From Vitis vinifera (Eukaryota; Streptophyta; Magnoliopsida; Vitales; Vitaceae), in NCBI RefSeq assembly GCF_030704535.1, contig NC_081816.1:9474001-9538000 (forward strand): a stretch of DNA of 64,000 bases, read 5' to 3'. Below, piece by piece: positions 11,793 to 25,327 of this stretch. A program made the translations under genes and the position numbers. How positions within the stretch are numbered: the stretch's first letter is position 1; each line of letters starts with the position of its first letter. Below the pieces are notes generated by a model that was not told the DNA's origin, did no database searches, and saw nothing but the letters and a program-made list of their open reading frames with translations.

Positions 11793-13755
11793 ACTTGAGT
11801 CGGAGTGCGAGTTCGAAAAGAAAATCCTAACCGTCAAATAATTTTTTTTTTAAAAAAAAAAAGAGTCAGTGGGGGCATCAACTGACATCTCACACACAAA
11901 TCATCACCATCCACGTCTACGTACCTGTAAGTGGCATCTCCATTACAGTCTGGCCTTTTTTGGGGGTACGTTGCCACCGACACTTACGGGTCCCACGTGT
12001 CACCCTCATTCAAAAAATAAGTAAAACAAGAAATAATTATTATATTAATAAAGGCAGGAGGGAGAAAAAGAAAGGGCGTGCAAGCATCAGCATATGAACA
12101 TGAGCGGGGAGGAAATGAAGCGGACATGAGAAAAGGACATAGTTTGTTGTCTAAAATATACAACAACAACCAATTTTTTGGTGGATACAGGTGGGCCTTT
12201 AATATAGCCAGATTTTGCTTCTATACTTTCAATCTCTCATTTTCTAGAATGCTTTCACTTTTTTCTTAATTTATACAGCTGGATCTTACTAATCCCTTCC
12301 CACCAACGGTTTGGAAAATGATTCTTATTTTGTATTTTTTTTTTAACGGTTTGGTCCTATCTAAAAAAAATACAAAAATAATAGGTAATTCCTTGTAATA
12401 TGTCAACTTGTTCATATGATACAATCATGTATTCATTTTTGTTGGTTTAGTTTTTATAAGATTATATCTGTTTCTTGAAAACGTATCAATATGAAGGAAA
12501 ATAATTTTTTTAAATTATTAAAAAAAAATCTCTCTATTTAAAGAATATTCAAAGAATTTTCTGAATTAAACTTATATAAGTATAATAGGATATAAAAAAA
12601 AATGTGAATGAAGATTGAAAAAACAATGCATAAAGAAGCATGAGACATGTGAGTAAAGTACAAAAAAAAACGATGAATAGGAATAAAAAGTGTGAATGAC
12701 TCATGCTATATGTAAAAGTTAAATAATAAATATTAAAACTTTGATATGAGACCTTTTTGGATGTTATAAATTCCACCATTTTCATTGACAGTTTAGAGAA
12801 GCATAGCATTCTTTGCATGGAGTACAAGCAACATTAGTTATAGATTCTGCAAAGAAATTGGCATATTTATATGAATGAATATTGATTGAAACTTAACTTT
12901 CCTTTTTGTTGTGCTAAGCACGAGGCAAAATCAAACTAGATACTGCTTTTATTAAAGCTGAACCAAGGGGGGGGGGGGTCCCAAATGTCCATCTCAAAAT
13001 GGTGGGTGATGGGTAATAGGGTATCATATTTTGAATAACAGCCCATTACATGATTGAGGTAGTTGAAAGTGTATATTAACACATTACTAACATTGTATGA
13101 TACCTAACCTTCGGCTAAATATTTTACGCACACTCAAATGAAGGTAGATTTGAAATTGGATTTTTTTTTTTTTTTTTACTAGGACTAGGGAGCCTTAAAG
13201 ATTCAATGCCTTTGGTCTCTCCAACTAAGCATTGGGCCATGCTTACATGTACTTTGAAATAGTCCTTTAGGCCATTGAGCCCTAGTTCTCAAAATCTTCA
13301 TCATTACCAAATCAATTAGTCTATTTAAATATATACAAATTAAAAATATAATTAAGATATGACTCATATGAGGAACATGATAAAAATAAAAATAAAAATA
13401 TTATCAAATAATAAGAATAAAAACAGGTATAACATTTTGGTATTAGGTCTCTCCTACAATTTTCTAACGTGTGATCAACCCAAGGAGAGAGTTTGGTTTG
13501 GTGGGATTTTCAATCTAAAACTGTCAATTTGCAAATAAAAATGATGTGTGCTATTAATGACTACTCCAATCTCTATGAAAGATGTATAGATGTGGAAATT
13601 CTGTACTTGGAAAAGAGTAAAGAATTTAGAATTACCTTGAAGTATGAGTTTCAAAGCTGTGGAATAGAGGGTCCCATGGCCATTTTGGTTCCAAGGTGGC
13701 ATGATTTTGTGGTCACTCTACCTGTGACAGATAAAATATGCCCACAAAAGGCCAT

Positions 13756-13761
13756 TATATA
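13756..13761 (+). promoter_or_regulatory. TATA box of the fasciclin-like gene
   Basis: TATATA about 96 bases before the ATG at 13852. This is the expected distance for a plant core promoter with a leader of about 60 bases. Confidence 0.6.
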
Positions 13762-13851
13762 CACTGCCATCACTGCAGAGCGCCTCTACCACTCAATTCT
13801 CTGCTTCACAGTTCACACCACCATCTTCCTATCTTCATCCTTACCGGCAAA

Positions 13852-15075
13852 ATGCAGCACGCGCCGGTCTTCACGCGTCTGCTTACTCTCTCGGTGTGCT
13901 TGCTCTTCCTATCCTGCGCCACCCATGCGCACAATATCACTCACATCCTCGCCAAGTACCCGGAGTTCTCGACCTTTAGCCACTACTTAACCGTCACCCA
14001 CCTCGCCGGCGAGATTAACCGCCGACAGACTATCACTGTTCTAGCCGTTAGTAATGCTGGAATGGCGGATCTTCTCTCCAAGCACCTCTCCGTTTACGTC
14101 ATCAAGAACGTGCTCTCCCTCCACGTTCTAGTTGACTATTTCGGCGCCAGGAAGCTCCACCAGATCACCGACGGCACCGCCTCGTCTGCGACTTTGTTCC
14201 AGTCCACTGGATCCGCTCCCGGAACCGCCGGTTTCGTTAACATTACCGATCTCAAGCACGGAAAAGTCGGATTCGGAGCTCAAGACAGCGGCCATCTCAA
14301 CGCCTACTTCGTTAAGTCGGTGGTGGAGATTCCGTACAACATCTCCGTGCTAGAGATCAGCCAGATCTTGACTTCAGCTGTGGCGGAAGCTCCGGCGGAG
14401 GCACCGAGCCTGAATCTGACGATTATGTTGAGTAAGCAAGGCTGCAAAGCGTTCGGCGACTTGTTAGAAGCTTCTGGAGCCATAAAAACGTTCGAGGAGA
14501 ACGCCGACGGCGGGCTAACGGTGTTTTGCCCTTCGGACGATGTTATCAAGGGCTTTATGCCGAAGTACAAGAATTTGACGGCGGCAGGGAAGGTGTCGCT
14601 GCTGCTGTACCACGGCATTCCGATTTATCAGTCGATGCAGATGTTGAAATCGAGCAATGGAGTGACGAACACTTTGGCAACCGACGGAGCTAAGAAGTAC
14701 GACTTCACGGTGCAGACTGAGGGAGAGGACATCACGTTGGAGACGAAGGTGGTGACGGCAAGGGTGACGGGGACGGTGTTGGATCAGGAGCCTGTGGTGC
14801 TCTACAAGATTAACAAGGTTTTGTTGCCTAGGGAGTTGTTCGAGGGGACTGTCGAAGACGATGAAGCGGAATCGCCGAAAGCGGCGTCGCCCAAGTCGTC
14901 GAAGAAATCGAAAGACGACACCGCAGACTCGCCGGATGCGGATTCGCCGGAAAGCGATGATTCTGAAGACTCGACTGCTGACCAGGATGATGAGAATAGC
15001 GGCGGTAGATTTGACGGTGGGAGATGGGCCTCAGTGTTGTTGACTGTGTTCGCGGGAGCTTTCGTTTTGTTTTGA
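13852..15075 (+). CDS. Fasciclin-like arabinogalactan protein, two FAS1 domains (FLA1/FLA2 type)
   Basis: A single exon of 407 codons. I chose the ATG at 13852 because a classic signal peptide starts there (LLTLSVCLLFLSCATHA); the upstream in-frame ATG at 13738 would bury it and overlap the TATA box. After cleavage the protein has a first FAS1 domain (about 28-180, with the NVLSLHVLVDYF H-box), an Ala-Pro-Glu linker (AVAEAPAEAPS) suited to arabinogalactan attachment, and a second FAS1 domain (about 190-340, with TVFCPSDDVIKGF and YHGIPIY). An acidic Ser-Pro-Asp tail with several SP pairs follows, then a small-residue site and a hydrophobic C terminus (WASVLLTVFAGAFVLF) that marks a GPI anchor. 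Such proteins sit at the plasma membrane and cell wall and take part in cell adhesion and wall deposition. Two FAS1 domains of this order fit FLA1/FLA2. Coding GC content is high. Confidence 0.93.
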   Translation: MQHAPVFTRLLTLSVCLLFLSCATHAHNITHILAKYPEFSTFSHYLTVTHLAGEINRRQTITVLAVSNAGMADLLSKHLSVYVIKNVLSLHVLVDYFGARKLHQITDGTASSATLFQSTGSAPGTAGFVNITDLKHGKVGFGAQDSGHLNAYFVKSVVEIPYNISVLEISQILTSAVAEAPAEAPSLNLTIMLSKQGCKAFGDLLEASGAIKTFEENADGGLTVFCPSDDVIKGFMPKYKNLTAAGKVSLLLYHGIPIYQSMQMLKSSNGVTNTLATDGAKKYDFTVQTEGEDITLETKVVTARVTGTVLDQEPVVLYKINKVLLPRELFEGTVEDDEAESPKAASPKSSKKSKDDTADSPDADSPESDDSEDSTADQDDENSGGRFDGGRWASVLLTVFAGAFVLF

Positions 15076-16433
15076 CTTCAGCCCCTCCGGACTGTTGTTT
15101 CCGACGGCCTGATGGCGATTCAGTGAGACATGGTGACGTGGCGACACGTGGCAAGAACAGAGGTGCTCCATCACCGGTATTCGGAAATTACTTTCCAGAC
15201 AAACATATTTGTATTTTTCTTTTTTTAATGTTATTTTTGAGGAAAAAAAAAAAAAAAAACCAAAATAACAACTCGGTCGATGTGGCTTTCCCTTTTTCCT
15301 TTTCTTTTTTCTTTTTTCCCTTTTATTTGATTTGTAATTATTTGTGTGTATAATGCGATGCCATGGTGTGTGATCGATGCAGATTTGTTTTATTTTCAAT
15401 TTTTAGGTTAATAATATTTATTTGCTTTTATAGTGTCATATACGTGTATTTTATAGAATTATCTATCGTTACAATTTTTCGTAGGATGAAACCCATTTCC
15501 CTTAATTTATTAATTTGGAGTGTATTTTAAAAAATACTTTGAACTTTAAAAAATGTTTTATAAAATTTAAAAATCACTTTCATAAAGTAAAAAAAAAAAA
15601 AAAAAAAACACTAATTATACCTTCTAAAAAACAATTGAGTGGCATCAATTTATAACATCATTTGAATTTGTAGCAGCATGGCCCCTTCAAATTATGTGTC
15701 GGTGTGGCCTAGAAGTATATTCTCCTTTCTAAAGCAAATATAGCCGACAAATCCGCTTCTTCAATAGTCATTTCAATTGTCTCCATATGATTGAATATAC
15801 CACCCTACTCCGTTGACTTAAATTGGGAGTAGGTGATATGGAAGACCATATAAATTTGGTGTACTGGATTCTACTATCAGTAAATAAGGAGTAATTGTTT
15901 TACTCTACTATCTTATTCAAAGTTGACGACTAGTCATCCTACTATTCATCTTCCACCGTCCATACAATCAATCCTCCAATTACAAATTAGGATTAAGGGT
16001 AAGAAAAGTGATTTAAAAAAGTCAAATTATTATTATTATTATTATTATTTTAAATTTAGCTTTTGAATTGTGTGATCTAGATTCGATTGTGAAAGACTTC
16101 ATGAAGATGTATGCACGGCCAACCAAATGGATAAACCCATTTTAAGTAAACGAGTTTCAAATCATACAATTCATAGGATGAGAAGCTTCAAAACTAAAGA
16201 CTTTTTGGTGATATTTGGATTCGATATGACCATTTGGGAATGCCAAAGATGAGTGTAGAATTGGTTTACAGTCAACTACCAATTAGAGTAGTTTTTCCTT
16301 TCTTATTTGCATGATTCTGTAGATTCATTCAGAGTAACACCTAACTTACAAGCACTCTGCAAAACAACTAAACATCCCGTTTCACTGATCAACACAATAC
16401 AACATTTTAGCCAATCGATGAACGGAAATATGG
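15076..16433. other. Intergenic between FLA and G6PDH (convergent 3' ends)
   Basis: Holds the 3' untranslated regions of the two convergent genes, poly-A tracts at 15241-15258 and 15586-15607, and a short ATT microsatellite near 16027-16049. No gene seen. Confidence 0.6.
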
Positions 16434-19390
16434 TTACAAGTCATCGCAGCTGAGGTCTCCCCAACGAACATTGTGCTTGGCAGCAAGATAATGAACTCCT
16501 TCTGGTCCCCTGCTACCATAGGGATAGAGCTCTGGCATGACCTTTTTCTCTTCCAGTTCCTTCAACAATGGTGTGAAGAGTGCCCAAGCTGCATCAAGCT
16601 CATCACTTCTGATGAACAACCGACGCTCCCCCTCTACAGCGTCTAATAGCAGCCTCTCATAGGCGTCGGGTACTTCTCTTGGATACCTTCACAGTAGAAG
16701 AATGTCAACAAATATGGATGTGCCAATTGCCATCCTGAGCACTTACTAAGTTTGATGATATTGTTTTTTTTTACCTCGATTTGTAAAGCAAGTTAAGGTC
16801 ACTGCAATCCAATCTCAGTCCAAGACCAGGAACCTTGTTGTTGATTTTCAGGTATACGGCCTCATCAGGCTGTGAGCGAAGCACCAGCTCGTTGGTGGCC
16901 TTGTCCAGATCAGTTCCAAACTTCTGTTTGTACAAGTTCCCAGGGACATGTCTGAACTGCACTCTAACTTCTGCTCTGGAATTTAATAGCAAGAAAATTT
17001 ATCAGAAGAGATGTGATGATATATATGAGAAGAAAAAGAATGATTTGCCTACCGCTTCGAATGGAGGCCTTTGCCTGCAATCATCAAGAAAGGGACTCCA
17101 TCCCATCTAGCATTGTTGATGAAGAAGGTTGCTGCTGCAAATGTTGGAGTGAGGCTGTTCTTTGTCACATTTGGATCATCTGTATAAGCGGGATATGACG
17201 TAATGCCCTCTGTGCAGCCCTTATATTGGCCGACGACAACGTCTTCAAGCTGAAGAGGCCTCATGGATCTCAAAACCTTGACCTGATCATCCAAGAAAAC
17301 GGTTACTATTTCCCTATTTTTAATAGGGAGAGAAGCCCAAGTTTTTGATCCAATACCTTTTCATTCCTGATGTCTTCAGCATCTAAGCTGACTGGTGTCT
17401 CCATTGCAAACAGAGCTAGTATTTGCAGGAGATGGTTCTGCATTATGTCCCGGATAATTCCATAGTTGTCAAAGTATCTGCAGTCAGGAAACAGTACAGT
17501 GGATCAACCTTCTTGTCAGGATGATGAGAGTATCCTATTAGAGTATGAGCAGGGTGTGTATTGAACTAACTTGCCCCTTCCCTCTATGCCAATATCTTCA
17601 GAGAATGTCACTTGCACATTGCGGATGTAGTTCCTGGACCATAAGGGCTCGAATACGAGGTTTGAGAAGCGAAGAACCAAGAGATTCTCAATGAGTTCCT
17701 CCCCCAAGTAATGGTCAATTCTGTAAAAGGCTTTAACATAGTCAGTCAGTCTGCTACAACATCTCAAATGGAATAGCAATGTGGAAAACTATACCTGAAT
17801 ATTTGATCCTCACTTAGATACTGCTTTAGGCCTCTGGTTAGCTCTACAGATGACTTTGAGTCGCGGCCAAACGGCTTTTCAACGATGACCCTTGTCCACC
17901 CTTGCTCTGAAGAAGCGCGACGTCTGGCGCATCTCACTGCATCCACAAAAATGCTTGGGGGGATTGATAAGTAAAACAACCTATTCGACGATCTTCCACC
18001 CTGAAAAGAGGAGCACTTAGACAGATGAGTTTGATATGAAAATCAAAGATATCCAAAATTGTGAGAAGGGCTGAAGTAGCACCTCCTTCTCTTTCAGCTT
18101 CTTGTCCAATTTGGAGAAATGATCCTCAGAACTGTACTGACCAGAATGATAGAAGCATCTCTGTAAGAACTGATCCATTTTCTCGTTACAATTTTTCCTA
18201 CAATTCCTCACTAGGGATTGTTAGTCAATGCAGATTGAGAGCATAGTAAACCAGCAATGGAGTAGAGCTTAGAAAAGAACATGGCACCTCTTGTCAATTC
18301 TGCAGGTCAAGCCTCTGCTTATCATGTTTCTCAGCTCCTCATCTGTCATTGTACTCCTTGCATAGCCAAATATTGTGAAATTCTGTATGAAGACAACCAA
18401 AGAAGTGAAAAACCAGTTATTGATCAATGGCTTCTGAAATGAGAATGGTAAGGCAGTGTAGAGTGGAACCTTAGGAAGGCAATCTTCGTAAAAGAGAGCG
18501 AAAAGTGAAGGGAAGATTTTCTTCCTGGCAAGCTCCCCTGAAGCTCCAACCACAACAATGCTGAGAGTAGACTCTGCTTTCTCAGATTTTGAGGAGAAGG
18601 ACGACTCCTCTTTCACTTGAGTCTCTACATGTTCTTTGGGCAGAGGATTTGCAGACACACCTATGCCATGAACCCATCTTTAATTCAGAAACAAACCAAG
18701 AACAAGAACAAAGGCCAAATTGTCCCAAGCAGACAGCAAGATCACCCCAGTGGGGAGTAAGATATGCTTAACTATTACCAAGTGAATTCGACATGGGCTT
18801 GCCCTCTACATCTGAATTCAGCACAGATTTACACATACTGCACCATTTTTATACAATTGTCGGTATTAGACGTACTTAATTTCATTATAAACTGTATGCA
18901 TAGGTTGATTTTCCTTCTGGGACACCCCAGATGTAACAGAAACTTCTAAATTCGATGCTTGGAGATTCCTGGGCACTTGGGTAAACGTGCTTGACCAGAA
19001 AATTCCAAACACGTTAGATCATGACAGCCATAGGAATTTCCATTAACAGACTCCATCCCATCATGTGAACAACAATTGAGAAGGAACAGCCAAAAGGAAT
19101 AGCCACATTCCCTCGAATGGAGGTCAAAATCAGAAAGAAAGACTGAAGTCGGAAGTGGAAAAGCAGTATGTTTAGGAATGAAGGAAGCACTCACCAGCCT
19201 GAAGAGAAACCGCGTTTAAGGGCTGCAAATTTGATGATCTGAGCTCAAAATTTCTGCCATGGTGACCCCTTGAATAGTCCTGTGACCCCCAAGTTGGGAA
19301 GTATGAGTTTCTTGGTCTGCTGCCATGGCTGAATGAAGAAGAAGAGAAGGTGTTTGAGGTTGAAGAACAAGGACTAAGACGTATAGCCAT
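16434..19390 (-). CDS. Plastidic glucose-6-phosphate 1-dehydrogenase, ten exons
   Basis: Exons on the minus strand, all GT-AG with matching phases: 19390-19195, 18660-18470, 18382-18288, 18197-18083, 18000-17795, 17720-17571, 17477-17357, 17282-17053, 16975-16775, 16686-16434. They join to 585 residues, normal for the plastid form. It oxidises glucose-6-phosphate with NADP, the first step of the oxidative pentose phosphate pathway. Residues 1 to about 60 are Ser/Arg-rich, a chloroplast transit peptide. GASGEL (104-109) is the nucleotide fingerprint, EKPFG is at 240-244, and the catalytic His of QNHLLQ is 333. Cys156 and Cys164, eight residues apart, match the thioredoxin-regulated pair, so light inactivation is likely. 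Oddity: the signature expected as DHYLGKE reads DHYLGEE (270-276), so the substrate-binding Lys is Glu275. Wording around GQYKG and [13 protein letters not shown] is closest to the P2 class by eye. Confidence 0.93.
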
Positions 19391-22300
19391 GCAACTGTCT
19401 ATGCAGAAAAACCCCCAAGATATTTCCCAGGAGACCAAAAGCGAAGAAATCAAAGTATCAATTCCCAGAAAAAGATTAGTATATATATGTGTTAGAACCT
19501 TTTGATGTGTGACAAAGGACACTGCAACAAAATTTTAAGATTATATATTTGTATTGACTCACAGGTGCTTACCCAGAGAGGAGAGCAACCACCTTTTGGG
19601 CTTCTCACTTTCTTCTCTACCCTCCAACCATTGAGCCTCTGACTTACAGGTGATCACAACTGAGTAGACAGCAGGCAGCCATGGACCTAATTCTTGGAGT
19701 CTGGCATGATCCGCTGTCTTGGGCATGTGTAGTTAATGATTCATTCTTAATAGGAAAATGATTGGGTTATTTGATTAAAATGGGGAGAATTGTGATGTGA
19801 GATGGCCTCAAAAATTGACCAAAGATCCATACACGTGGACACCCAATTCATGGAGTTGGAATGATAATTGAGGAAAAAAAGTCAACTCTATCATATCAAA
19901 TTTCCTAATTCAGGCAAATCAAATTTTGGGATATCAAATTGAATCTGGACTGCACCTTTAAATATGAGTTTTCTTCTATTAAAATCTCTCTTAACCAAGC
20001 TATTAGAAAATAACAAGCACAACCTTCATCATTTTCCTCTTGGAAGATTAAGGATTGTTATGGGAAGAGTTCAAAATGAGTCACCCATGTTTCGATCTTG
20101 TCTTGTTTATATAAATTAATTCTTATCTCCATCTCAATAAACACATTAAAGAAATTCTCGTTCTAAAATGGTAATGACAATAGTTTTTTCAAGTAATCCT
20201 TCACCTATAATGAGATGAGTTTGAAATTTAAATAAACAAATTAAACATAAGTATAAAACTTTTTTTAAAACCCAGGATGGGTTTGAGGCAAGTTCAAGTA
20301 TTGTCTTATCTCACCCCACCCTGATTATATATAAAATTAAATTAATTTAATTTTTATTTTCATATTTTTAATATATATATATATATATATAATTAAAAAA
20401 TTAATTTTCAATAAAATAAGTTATAAAAATTATAATATTTTAATTGTTTATAAAATATATTTATTTTAATATAATTTAAAAAATATTAAAATATTTTTTA
20501 AAAATTAATTAATTTTATATAACATATTATATTAAAAAGTAGTTTTTAAATGATTTTATATGTGTTAGAAAAAAAAATGAGGAAGAAGAATAGAGAGATA
20601 AATTAATTAAATATATACCTCTTAGCTTTGATCTGGTAGCAATTATGGAAGGATTTCTTCAAACTGAGTTTGGGCCCAACCCAAATTCATTTGGGTCGAA
20701 CCCAAACCTAGGTATGGATCTAGAGTTTCAGCCCATTGCAAATTATTATTATTTATATAAAAAAATTACCCTTATAATTTTGAATGGAAAAAAAAAAAAA
20801 CACATTTCCTTGTTTCCCAAACATTGTTTTTCAAGATAAATCTAACAAACTAAAGATGATAATAATGAGGAAAATTCTATAGTACCTCCGAAGGTATCAT
20901 GCCTCCATTTTATTTGAGTCATTGGATGGAAAAGATTTTATCTCAGCTGTCCTATTGATAAGTTAAAAAATAATAATAATAATCCCGGTTGAAATCGGGT
21001 ATCTGGAAAACAATCTTTCTTTCCCATTTTTCCTATCTTTTCCCCTCTATTTTCCTCTCTTCTCCATACTCATCCCCCACTCATCTCCGTAACTCTGTGT
21101 TTTTTAAGCCTCCACTCTTCTCCATAAATGATCTATGCATTTTGGGTGTTTTCAGAAGATTAAAAAGTGTTGTGTTTTTATATATTTTTATTATTTTTGG
21201 GTGTTTTTGGTTGTCTTCGTGTGTTGTTGGGTGTTTTCGAGTGAGATATTCTAGTTGTTTTGAGTGCTAAATTATTGTTGTAGGAGTGACATTTTTTCGA
21301 CTTTTCTCTTTTCTTCGTATCCCCCTCTATTGTCCATATTTCAGGTGTTTTAGGGTTTTTGAGTAAAGCGTGCGATATTCAGGAGTGTGATATTCCCACT
21401 CCTCCCCCTGTCCTCTCCATAGCCCTGATTTTCTTCATATTTCATATTTGGTTTAAGAGCTGTAAGAGAGTGTTTTTGGGTTCTAAACTTTCTGGTTTGA
21501 AGACTTGAATTGAAGACGTAGCTGGAAGAAGAAGAAGACGACGTGAAGTACGAAGAAAAAGAAATGTGAAAATGACATAATTTTTTGTTAATCAAAAGGC
21601 GGTTGTGTCGTAATTATTTGAGGAGTTCTATATTAAGAAAAAAATGTGAGTATTGATAATGTGTTTTACAAAATTGTATCAATTATATTTCATGTTTTTT
21701 GTTAGATTTATGGATTGATCACATTAATGAAAAATAATGTGGTTAGATTCAAAATTGAATATTGAAAATAATTTACATGCTAATTTTGACATGATTAAAA
21801 ATGTAGAGAGATTTATGGAGGATTTTGGAGTGGTAATGATATTTCTATTTTATTTGGCATTTGATTGATTGTAGTAAGATATGAATATAAAATTTATTGA
21901 AATATGAAAAAAAAACTTATGTTGAGATAATGTGGTGGTGGAAGTATATTTGATTTATTATATCTGAAATCATATTATGAAAATTGACTTAAATGACTTG
22001 ATTTAATTTTTAGGAGCAAACGCAATAGTGTTGAAGTTGCTAGAAATCCAAAGAGACCTATCGGAGCTTGAATACATTACTAGTAAGGGAAAATAGAAAT
22101 ATGTAAAAGAGTATATTTTTTATTTATTTTTTTATGGTTGTTATAGTTATATTTGTTTGAAATTGTTTTGTAGTAACGATTAATTGGTCATGATCAAAGA
22201 GAAAGATAAAAGAGTGAAGATAAATGATGATGTAAGGAGTAATACTTTTGTGGCTAATATAATTAAATTTTAAAATTTGAATTTGTAAGTGACAAATTAA

Positions 22301-22550
22301 TGTAGTTAAGGAAAAAATTGAGCAAGAAGTGGAATGCACTTTCAAAAGTGGAAAAAGAAGATTTCATGGCAAAGTCAAAGGAAAGTTCAAAACAATATTT
22401 GCTTCAAAAAGGTGTGGGTCCAAAGGAAATTTTTTTTGTTATGAATAAAAAATTCCATTACTTATGTATTTGTTGCAAATTATATTAATGTAAACATGTT
22501 TGATGTTTGTGTATCTTTTCAGTTATATCTTCAGGCTTGATGCTCACCCA
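19391..22550. other. G6PDH upstream region, then AT-rich intergenic DNA
   Basis: The first 300 bases probably hold the G6PDH leader and promoter. 20205-20545 is a dispersed repeat (listed). 20665-20715 contains alternating 'gggcccaaccc' and 'tttgggtcgaaccc' words, a partial inverted repeat. From about 20880 the sequence looks like decayed transposon DNA leading into the Ulp1-like gene. No separate gene was recognised. Confidence 0.45.
20205..20545. repeat. Dispersed repeat, copy B
   Basis: Shares the ordered words 'aatgagatgagttt', 'ttcaagtattgtctt', 'accccaccctgattatatata' and a long AT-only stretch with 10785-11160. A decayed element of unknown class. Confidence 0.4.
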
Positions 22551-25271
22551 AGCGAGTGATTAGAGTTATTGAAGAATTAGAACCAAAGCAAAAAACAACT
22601 ATAAAAGAAGTAGGATTTGGTAACCTCTTGCAAATTCAATGTAGGAAAATTGATCATGGGTTATGTCTTTGGTTGATAGATAGTTTCAATCTAAACACTT
22701 ATATGTTAGAGTTGTATAATACTTGTATCAAATTATCCTCGATTGATGTTGAATTTATTATGGGATTGAGGGTAAAAAAATATTGTGATAAAAAGGGGCG
22801 ATTGCCATTAGTGATGTTAGAAAATGAAATTAAGGAGGATAAAGAAAGTAGAAATGATTTCAAAGTTCATTTTGTATTATTTGTGTTAGGTGCATTATTG
22901 TGCCCAACAATGAAGTTTTTTATGAAACGTTTTTTCTTACATCTTGTGGAAGACATCGATTCAATAAAGAAGATAAATTGGGTTGAATTTGTGTTGTCTT
23001 ATCTTGTGCATGGGATCGAAGAGTTTAAAAGGAAACAACAAAGTAGGGTTTCCGGTTGCTTATTGTTTTTTATGGTAATGTTCTTATACATAATTTACAT
23101 CATAGTGAATTTCGAATTTGTTATAAAAGATTTTGTAAACTAATTATAAATCCATGTAAAATATAATTGCAATTATTCTACCGTGAGCATATATTGTTCC
23201 AACAGAAATTTCCACCGCTATGTACTCGACCTTCTCCTTAGATTAGTGCTTAGGGAGATGATGAAGCACTTGATATGAAATGAAAATTGAAAAAACTCGG
23301 TGGATATGCAAATGACAATGTAAGTTATAGTTTTGAATGTCGTTAATATTTGTTTTTGTTTTTGTTTTTAGTGATTTTAAATAGGATATGTGTGATATAT
23401 TGATGAACATATTGTAAGTGAAAATATGGGTGATACAAAATGAGAGAAGGGATTACGTTAACCAAAATGAGATGACAATGGAGGAGGAGAATGAGAAATT
23501 TGAAATCCATCCAAACAAAGATGTTATTAAACGAGTAAGTTTTACAATATTCATCGTGAGTATAAATATTAGTAGTGAACTCTTGTATTATGATGTAATT
23601 AATCAAGTTCCTATATATCACTAGGTTGATGGTGGGAGCTTAATAGAGATGGATAAAACATTTTAACAATTAAAGACACATGTAATTGATTAAGTCATGT
23701 TGCAAGTAGTAGTAGTTGTGAAAACTTTTTTTATTGAATTTGAGGAGAAATATACTACATTGAAAAGACTCTTCCTTAGGTTAAAAGAAAAACCTCTGAG
23801 AGGGCACAAGGAGGGAATGAAAAGTGACATTCTTTTATGTGAGAGAAGTTTGGAAGAAAATGACAATAAAATAGGAAATGAACATTATGTTGACACTTTG
23901 TCAATTGACAAGTTATGCACTAAGGATATGAATGGAAAGAATGAAGATGCATGTGCTGCATCAATTGAAGTGCATATCATTTCCGACGAAAATGTAGATA
24001 TTTTACCACTTTTAATCAAAAGAACTAGAAAAGATTATGGAAAGGTATATATAATATGTATAAAAAATTATTTTCGTTACAACTACTTAACGATTACATA
24101 GTAAATATATGTATATTAATGACATTTTCCATATTAGGAACCATTACGAGCACTATGTGGTATTCTCGAGCTTGTCATGAAAATACGTACATCGAGAGAG
24201 AGGAAACCAAGTAAATTCAAGGTCTCCCCATTTCTACACAATTTAAGGAATATGGGAAAACGTCAAGTATCAAAGGTTTAATACAAAAAGTCTAATATCA
24301 TGTTATTATTTTTTATACACAAAATATATAGCTAATAATTATGTCTTGTTTTCGATTTAGTCAATCCACATGTCCATTCGTGAAGACGTGGTGGATGCTC
24401 AATCATTCAATGTACTTCAATCTCTTGTTGTTGATTATGTTTTCAATAAATCATTGCCAACAAGGTTTGTAATGTCTAAAACATTCATAGATGTGTTGTT
24501 ATAGTTTTAGTCTCCATATTTTTCCATGTGTGTAAAGAATGTTTTATCATATTATTGTTGTAGTGAGCTTCTTGTTGACTTTGATCATGAACATGGAGTA
24601 CGTGGAGATTTTGAATGCTTACGTCCCAGACAAAATTTATTGGATGTTATAAGTATCTATTTTATTTATATCAAAAGAGTGTTTTATTAATGAAATAAAT
24701 TTATTAAAGTTATTGGTTAATAAAAAGTAATAAATCTAGAAACATCAAAGCTAAATTATTTTGAGAGGGAATTCATAGGCATATGAAGTATAAGATGCTA
24801 CCTTCCCACAACATTTTCAATAAGGTCACATTTTTCTTGTTGTTTAGTTACATATTAAGTATAATATACTAATGTTCGTGTTATGTTGTATTATTAGCAA
24901 ATGATTTTGTTTGGGAGTCCTCAACCTTTTTTTGATAGAAAAACATCAATTGTGAGTAAGTACATTGACGAATTGGATTATTGTGAGAAGGTTAGTAATT
25001 ATTTGTAATGTTTAATTGCATGTAGCAAAGTTAGAGTAGATATTGTTTTCACCTAAAATAGAGTAGATGTTTTGTGCGTCAATTCATAGATATTGTTTTT
25101 CTAACTTTATAGCTATTTAATCTAATGCATGACAATTGCCCTGGTAATTGGTATCTTTGCATCATTGACTTTAAAAACTCTCATATTCAAATTTTGGATT
25201 CATTGCGATTTAGGAGTCTGGATGAGTTTCGGTTTAAAAGTGTCAAAATAATGGTATGCTTTCAAACTATG

Positions 25272-25327
<56 letters not shown>

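Larger units (their letters stand above)
9228..13755. other. Intergenic, 4.5 kb with repeats but no recognised gene
   Basis: Apart from a repeat at 10785-11160 and a microsatellite at 11753-11792 (listed separately), this is AT-rich sequence with homopolymers, including a G12 run at 12968-12979. No reading frame shows a domain. Confidence 0.5.

Noticed and set aside
13738-13851. Upstream in-frame ATG of the fasciclin-like gene
   Set aside because: It would precede the TATA box and place 38 residues before the signal peptide.
19391-19522. Open N-terminal extension of G6PDH exon 1
   Set aside because: The start at 19390 gives a typical transit peptide (MA, Ser-rich); the extension is hydrophobic and unlike plastid targeting.
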